Origin: CAYJHC01 sp964370075 | GTDB lineage: Bacteria > Bacillota > Clostridia > Peptostreptococcales > Anaerovoracaceae | DNA length: 9,945 bases | Direction: 5' to 3' | Assembly (NCBI GenBank): GCA_964370075.1 | Contig: CAYJHC010000074.1 | Coordinates: forward strand, 1-9,945 | In this document: positions 5,024 to 9,945 of the stretch, in pieces | How positions within the stretch are numbered: position 1 is the stretch's first letter | Layout: each line of letters opens with the position of its first letter | Notes under the pieces: generated by a model | What the model was told of the DNA's origin: nothing | The model's input: the letters and a program-made list of their open reading frames with translations, nothing else | Database searches by the model: none | Position numbers and translations under genes: made by a program

Positions 5024-5080
5024 AAGAAAATAATAGTGGTACATTTTGAATAAGGATAGAAAACTTAGGAGGTGAAAGTT

Positions 5081-6703
5081 ATGTCTGAAAAAGTGTACCG
5101 TGGGATTATATATTGCAGGTTATCAAAAGAAGATGGAGATAAGATTGAAAGTAACAGTATAGCGGGACAGAAATCTTATTGTGAAGAATATATATCTAAG
5201 CATAAAGATATAAAGTTAGTAGGAGAAGCTATAGTAGATGATGGAATAAGTGGAGTGACTTTTGATAGACCAGGCTTTATTGAGCTGGAAAAACTTATTA
5301 GAGATAAAAAGGTTGATTGTATCATAGTTCGTGATTTATCACGTTTTAGTAGAAATTACATTGATGCGGGTAGGTATTTAGAAAAAATATTTCCGCAACT
5401 GGGGATAAGGTTTATAGCAATTAATGATAATTATGATAGCTTAACTTCGAACGCTCACTCTGACAGCTTTGTTCTGCCTTTTAAAAATCTAATTAACGAT
5501 ACTTACTGTAAAGATATTTCAGTTAAAATACGTTCTAGTTTAGAAATCAAAAAGAAAAATGGTGACTATGTAGGGAACTTTTGCCCTTACGGATATATGA
5601 GAGATACGCTAAATCGACATAAGTTAGTGGTTGATGAAAATTTAAGAGAAACTATACAAATGATTTTTTCTCTGTTTAAGGATGGGATGAGTGTTGGGAA
5701 AATAGCTACTAGGCTTAATCAAATGGCTGTATTAACTCCAATGGAATATAAGCTATCACAAGGGGTTAAATTTGAAACAGTATTTAAAACTACAGGCTGT
5801 TCAAAATGGGAATATACCACAGTTAAAAGAATACTTTGCAACACTATATATCTAGGAACTTTAACACAAGGGAAAAGAGGAACTCCAAATTATAAAGTTA
5901 AAAGCATACAGAACAAAGATGAGAGTGAATGGATAGTTGTAGAAAATTCACATGAGGCTCTAGTAAGCTTAGAGGACTTCCTTTCAATTCAAGAAATGTT
6001 AAAACGTGATATGCGATCTAAAGAGGATAACAGTGAAAATACATTATCAGGATTTGTTTTCTGTGCAGATTGTGGGTGTGCAATGACTAGAAAAGTTGTA
6101 CCAACAAAATATAAAAAATACTACTATTATGTATGCTCAAAAAATAAACGCGATAAAACCTGCACAGCACATAGAATTAGCATTTCAGAAGTAGAAGAAA
6201 AAGTATTTACTGCTATTCACGACCAAGTTGAACTGGTAGCAAATCTAGAGAAAGCACTTGAAATTATTGAAAACCTACCATATAAAGAAAAACGTGAATT
6301 TTGTCATAAAAATCAGATAGAAATCTTAGAAGCTGAAGTGGAAAGATATAGAAAGTTAAAATTAAGGCTTTATGAAGATTTAGCAGATGGAATTATTAGC
6401 AAAGATGATTATGTGGAGTTCAGAAGCACTTACACTAATATTATTGAAGATAAAGAACGAGCGGTAAAAAGACTAGAAAAAGAACTGAGTCAATCTATTG
6501 GGATCGGGACAACTACAAAGAAGTGGGTAACACTTTTTAAAGAATATGAAAATATAGAGCTCTTAAACCGAAGGGTATTAATGTCTCTTGTTGATAAAGT
6601 TAAAATTTATGAGAATCATGCAATGGAAATTGTATTTAAATATTCTGATGAATATGCCAGAACACTTGAATATATAGATGAAGTGAATTGTCAAAGGAGG
6701 TAA
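5081..6703 (+). CDS. Large serine recombinase 1
   Basis: The 540-residue protein is a large serine integrase/resolvase-family recombinase. The catalytic domain (about 1-155) has YCRLSKED with nucleophile S15, and the DLSRFSRN motif with the arginines R84, R88 and R91. The Recombinase domain follows at about 165-310. A zinc ribbon holds C328, C331, C352 and C361, and a coiled-coil stretch of Glu/Lys-rich sequence spans about 405-475. Such enzymes cut attP and attB and rejoin them through a covalent Ser-DNA link. All key residues are present, so it should be active. I choose ATG 5081, 8 bases after AGGAGG, over GTG 5072, which overlaps that site. Its last codons and TAA stop overlap the ribosome site of the next recombinase gene, showing tight coupling. 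Confidence 0.93.
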   Translation: MSEKVYRGIIYCRLSKEDGDKIESNSIAGQKSYCEEYISKHKDIKLVGEAIVDDGISGVTFDRPGFIELEKLIRDKKVDCIIVRDLSRFSRNYIDAGRYLEKIFPQLGIRFIAINDNYDSLTSNAHSDSFVLPFKNLINDTYCKDISVKIRSSLEIKKKNGDYVGNFCPYGYMRDTLNRHKLVVDENLRETIQMIFSLFKDGMSVGKIATRLNQMAVLTPMEYKLSQGVKFETVFKTTGCSKWEYTTVKRILCNTIYLGTLTQGKRGTPNYKVKSIQNKDESEWIVVENSHEALVSLEDFLSIQEMLKRDMRSKEDNSENTLSGFVFCADCGCAMTRKVVPTKYKKYYYYVCSKNKRDKTCTAHRISISEVEEKVFTAIHDQVELVANLEKALEIIENLPYKEKREFCHKNQIEILEAEVERYRKLKLRLYEDLADGIISKDDYVEFRSTYTNIIEDKERAVKRLEKELSQSIGIGTTTKKWVTLFKEYENIELLNRRVLMSLVDKVKIYENHAMEIVFKYSDEYARTLEYIDEVNCQRR

Positions 6704-6707
6704 CAGA

Positions 6708-8435
6708 ATGGGAAGAAAAAGTAGAAGAATAGAAAGTAAAACAGAAAAAGTAACTGTATCAAATCATGAAAGAATACCTACTGCAATTTATGCACGACTT
6801 TCGATTGAAAATGGTGGTAAATCAGAGGACAAAGATGTGATAAAAAATCAAATTGAAATTTGCAAAGAGTATGTTGAAAAAAATCCACAATTTAACTTGG
6901 TCGAAACTTATATAGAAAATGGTAAAACGGGGACGACTTTTGATAGACCTGAGTTTAATAGGCTTATGGAGGAAATAAGGCAAGGCAAAATTAAATGTTT
7001 AATTGTCCGTGACCTATCGCGTTTTGGAAGAGATTACATTGAAACAGGAACATATTTGGAGAGAATATTCCCAAACATAGGTCTTAGGTTTATATCGATA
7101 AAAGAAAGATATGATAGCTTCACAATTGATACTACTAATGAAGCTCTAATGATACCCCTTCAGAACATGATAAATTCATTATATAGCAAAGATATTTCAA
7201 GAAGAGTATCTTCTGCTATTAAGGTGAGAATGGAAGATGGAAGTTTTAGGACAGGTAGCATTCCGTTTGGATATATGTGGAACGAAAACAAGGAAGTAGT
7301 TGTTGATAAAGAAGTTGCTCATTATGTCAAAATGATGTTCCAGTGGAAAATTGAGGGTATTTCTGTTAGGGAGATTGTAACTAGGTTAAATGGTATGAAT
7401 GTTCCCACTGCGGACTTTCGTAAATATGAAACTGGAGTAAAAAGCGGAAACGGTAGAAGAAAAGTTAATTGGAGTGCTGGCACACTTTATAGAATTTGGA
7501 AAAATCCATTTTATATGGGGGATAAGGTACTAGGAAAAACAGAGAGAGCTTTATATAAGGGAATTAAAAGTCCAATAGCTAAAGATAAAGAAAAGCAGAT
7601 TTACTATAAAGATACACATGAAGCATTAATTTCACGTGAAGATTTTGAGAAAGTAAGAGTAATAATGGAATTTGCATCAGCAGAACGCCAAAGAAAAATG
7701 ACTGAATCAGATGAAACTAGAGCGAAATTTATAAATTTGTTTGAAGGGAAAATATTTTGTGCTGATTGCAGCAGTAAAATGTATTTTAGAAAGCATAAAA
7801 GAAATTATAGTAGATGCAAAGAAGATAAAGGGGTTTGGTATGCTGTTTATGTTTGTAGCCATAATGCAAGGCGCTTATCGCCAATATGTACACCGCATAA
7901 CTTGCAATTAAATCAACTTGAAGAAAAAGTATTAACGGCAATAAAGCTACAAGTTAAGGTTGCCTTAAATTATGAAAAACTGCTTATTAGTCTTCAAGAG
8001 AGTGCAGGGGAGAAGAGTCTTAGAGACCATCAAAATGCAGTGATAAAAGGATTAGATTTGAAACTGAATGGAATGCAAAAAAGGAGAGAAAGACTTTATG
8101 AGGATTTTGTTGAAGGGATTTTATCAGAAGAAGAATATACCTATATAAAAACTAGTTTTGATGATAGTTTTGAGAAACTAAATTTACAACTTGAAGATGC
8201 AGTTTTGCGAAGAAGAAAATTCAATGAAGCGATGTCTAGCGAAAATAAATGGATACAGCTTATGAAATCAGTGAGTAAAGCAAAAAAACTAACACAGGCT
8301 TTGGTAGATGAGTGTGTTGAAAAGGTTGAAGTTCATGAAGGAGGAAATATAGAACTTACAATGAAATATTCGGATATTTATTCGCTTACTGTGTCATGTG
8401 TAAAAGAAATAAAAAAGAAGGAGAAAACCTTATGA
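6708..8435 (+). CDS. Large serine recombinase 2
   Basis: The 575-residue protein has the same architecture as its upstream neighbour. A catalytic domain with YARLSIEN (nucleophile S32) and RDLSRFGR (R101, R105, R108) is followed by a Recombinase domain at about 185-330, a zinc ribbon with C351, C354, C383 and C394, and a Glu/Lys-rich coiled coil near 430-520. A basic N-terminal extension of about 20 residues (KSRRIESKTEK) precedes the catalytic domain and is absent from the other two. AGGAGG at 6695-6700 inside the end of the first gene lies 7 bases before ATG 6708. Its TGA overlaps the ATG of the third gene. It is clearly a paralogue of the first gene but diverged throughout, so the pair is not a recent duplication. 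All catalytic residues are kept. Confidence 0.93.
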   Translation: MGRKSRRIESKTEKVTVSNHERIPTAIYARLSIENGGKSEDKDVIKNQIEICKEYVEKNPQFNLVETYIENGKTGTTFDRPEFNRLMEEIRQGKIKCLIVRDLSRFGRDYIETGTYLERIFPNIGLRFISIKERYDSFTIDTTNEALMIPLQNMINSLYSKDISRRVSSAIKVRMEDGSFRTGSIPFGYMWNENKEVVVDKEVAHYVKMMFQWKIEGISVREIVTRLNGMNVPTADFRKYETGVKSGNGRRKVNWSAGTLYRIWKNPFYMGDKVLGKTERALYKGIKSPIAKDKEKQIYYKDTHEALISREDFEKVRVIMEFASAERQRKMTESDETRAKFINLFEGKIFCADCSSKMYFRKHKRNYSRCKEDKGVWYAVYVCSHNARRLSPICTPHNLQLNQLEEKVLTAIKLQVKVALNYEKLLISLQESAGEKSLRDHQNAVIKGLDLKLNGMQKRRERLYEDFVEGILSEEEYTYIKTSFDDSFEKLNLQLEDAVLRRRKFNEAMSSENKWIQLMKSVSKAKKLTQALVDECVEKVEVHEGGNIELTMKYSDIYSLTVSCVKEIKKKEKTL

Positions 8436-9945
8436 GTATAGCATTATATATTAGATTATCGCAAGCAGATGAAGATTATAATTTGGGGAAAAACGAAAGT
8501 GAAAGTATATCAAATCAAAGAATGAGTTTACATGAATATTTAGATGGAATTTTGGGCCTTTCTGATATTGATAGGTTAGAATTTTGTGATGATGGGTTTA
8601 CAGGAACAAATGAGAACAGACCTTCATTTATTGAGATGATGGATATGGTACAAAAAGGAGAGGTAAAAGCTATTATCGTTCGTGATTTTTCTCGTTTCTT
8701 TAGAGACTATATTGAAGCGGGGAATTATCTGGAATGTGTTTTTCCGTTTCTTGGTGTTCGCTTTATTTCTATTAATGATAATTATGATAGTGATGACTAT
8801 AAAGGGACTACAGGTGGCTTGGAAATGGCTATGCGTAATATTATATACGCGAGCTATAGTAAAGACTTATCTGTTAAGGTTTCAGAAGCTAAAGTTCATA
8901 TGATGAAGCAAGGTAAATTTATTGGAGCTTATGCTCCTTACGGATATAAAAAGCATGAATCTATAAAGTATAAACTAGCTATTGATGAAGAAGCAGCAGC
9001 TGTAATAAAGCACATTTTCAAGAAGTTTCTAGAGGGGAAAAGTAAAGGGGAGATTGTACTAGAATTAAATAAAAAAGGCGTGCTTACTAAGTCACAATAT
9101 TTTAAAAGAAATAATCCTGACTCGAAGAAGTTTAATAATGTTTCGGATAAGTCGAAATGGACAATTTGTGCAGTTACTCAAATTTTATCTAATCAAATAG
9201 TAACAGGAGCAGTGGTTAGTCGTAAGAGAAAAATAATAGAAATCGGAAAAAGAAAGACTGCTGCTGTTGAGCCAATTATTGTTGAAGATATGCATGATGC
9301 TATAGTTAGTAAAGAAGATTATATAAAGGCGCAAGAAATACTGGGGAAGGGGAAGAAACACAAACAACATCAGATTCACGATTACCCTTTGAAGTCTCTT
9401 TTAAAATGCGGATATTGCCAGAGGAATATGATAAGCACTAAGTATAAAGCGAAAAATAAGGCGTATAGATGTCCTAATTATGTACGTTATGATAAGACAA
9501 CTTGCATCGGTGCTAAAGCTAGCGAACTTGAAATAGAAAGAAATATTTATAATGCAATAAATTTATTTGTTTTAAATTTGCAACGTGAAATCAAAAAACA
9601 GAATATGAGTTCTAATACCATGGTTACTAAACTTAGTGAATTGCAAATGCAGATTGAAGGAGTAAAAAAACTTAAAGCTAGGCAGTATAAACAGTATGTT
9701 GAAGGAGAGCTTTCAAAAGAAAAATTTATTGACTTGAAATCTAAAGGTGATATTAAAATAGAAAAACTGGAAAATGAAATTGAAGAGGCGAGAAGCAAGA
9801 AGCAACAAGGTTTGATAAATGAAGAAGCTACTAAGCTGATAGATGTATTTTTAAATAGCGAAAATTTAACCAATGAAATGGTAAAGATGTTTATAGAAAC
9901 AATCTATGTTTATGATGAAAATAGAATAGAGATAATTTGGAAGTT
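8432..9945 (+). CDS. Large serine recombinase 3 (3' end outside window)
   Basis: The frame stays open from ATG 8432 to the right edge, giving 504 residues. YIRLSQAD holds nucleophile S10, and VRDFSRFFRDY holds R84, R88 and R91. A Recombinase domain follows at about 165-300, a zinc ribbon has C326, C329, C347 and C358, and a coiled coil spans about 385-460. The visible end (ETIYVYDENRIEIIWK) is the usual C-terminal motif of this family, so only a short tail should be missing. It differs from the first two by DFSRFFRD in place of DLSRF(S/G)R and by a longer segment after the nucleophile (residues 11-48), so it belongs to another branch. The ATG overlaps the upstream stop (ATGA) and GGAG lies 8 bases upstream. 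The att site of the element is expected just downstream. Confidence 0.92.
   Translation, partial: MSIALYIRLSQADEDYNLGKNESESISNQRMSLHEYLDGILGLSDIDRLEFCDDGFTGTNENRPSFIEMMDMVQKGEVKAIIVRDFSRFFRDYIEAGNYLECVFPFLGVRFISINDNYDSDDYKGTTGGLEMAMRNIIYASYSKDLSVKVSEAKVHMMKQGKFIGAYAPYGYKKHESIKYKLAIDEEAAAVIKHIFKKFLEGKSKGEIVLELNKKGVLTKSQYFKRNNPDSKKFNNVSDKSKWTICAVTQILSNQIVTGAVVSRKRKIIEIGKRKTAAVEPIIVEDMHDAIVSKEDYIKAQEILGKGKKHKQHQIHDYPLKSLLKCGYCQRNMISTKYKAKNKAYRCPNYVRYDKTTCIGAKASELEIERNIYNAINLFVLNLQREIKKQNMSSNTMVTKLSELQMQIEGVKKLKARQYKQYVEGELSKEKFIDLKSKGDIKIEKLENEIEEARSKKQQGLINEEATKLIDVFLNSENLTNEMVKMFIETIYVYDENRIEIIWK

Noticed and set aside
9547..9873. Antisense open frame of 108 codons within the third recombinase gene
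   Set aside because: It is the complement of a clear recombinase coiled-coil region, has no ribosome binding site of note and its low-complexity Ser/Phe content is typical of antisense of Lys/Glu-rich coding DNA.
1..9945. CRISPR array, tRNA gene or insertion sequence
   Set aside because: No regularly spaced direct repeats, no cloverleaf with the usual T-arm sequence and no DDE transposase were seen on either strand.

Overview
The window is AT-rich, densely coding DNA with strong AGGAGG-type ribosome binding sites, TTG/GTG/ATG start candidates and Firmicutes protein families. It most likely comes from a low-GC anaerobic Firmicute (Clostridia or Tissierellia type). The species cannot be named from the sequence. 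The gene set (ImmR-type repressor, two ImmA/IrrE-type metallopeptidases, a sigma-region-4 protein, a DUF6870-like protein and three large serine recombinases in a row) is that of the control and integration end of an integrative element (ICE/IME or prophage-like). No relaxase, coupling protein or phage structural gene is in view, so the element class stays open.

Layout. 1-864: a nuclease-like gene that runs in from the left edge and is cut in two by one in-frame TAA. 865-1106: noncoding, with short hairpins. 1107-2065 (minus strand): a repressor gene followed by its metallopeptidase gene. 2066-2254: a divergent control region with a strong plus-strand promoter, a near-perfect palindrome lying between its -35 and -10, and a second 11-bp inverted repeat. 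2255-3443 (plus strand): a tight three-gene operon of a small unknown protein, a second HEXXH metallopeptidase and a four-cysteine zinc-ribbon protein. 3444-3764: noncoding but full of signals, namely a candidate small RNA gene with its own promoter and terminator, then a leader with an attenuator-like terminator and a long hairpin that can hide the ribosome binding site of the next gene. 3765-4244: a sigma-region-4 protein. 4245-4754: a 510-base noncoding stretch that looks like a gene for a structured RNA of about 375 nt, with promoter, several perfect hairpins and an intrinsic terminator. 4755-5000: a DUF6870-like small protein. 5081-9945: three large serine recombinase genes coupled by overlaps; the last is cut by the right edge only a few codons before its expected end.

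How the parts may work together (inference). The repressor/metallopeptidase pair would hold the element silent through the operator at 2116-2136 until a signal triggers repressor cleavage. The divergent operon, sigma-like protein and two RNA regions would form further layers of control ahead of the recombinase operon, which integrates or excises the element. The end of the element (att site) is expected just beyond the right edge. The least explained parts are the two noncoding regions at 3444-3764 and 4245-4754.
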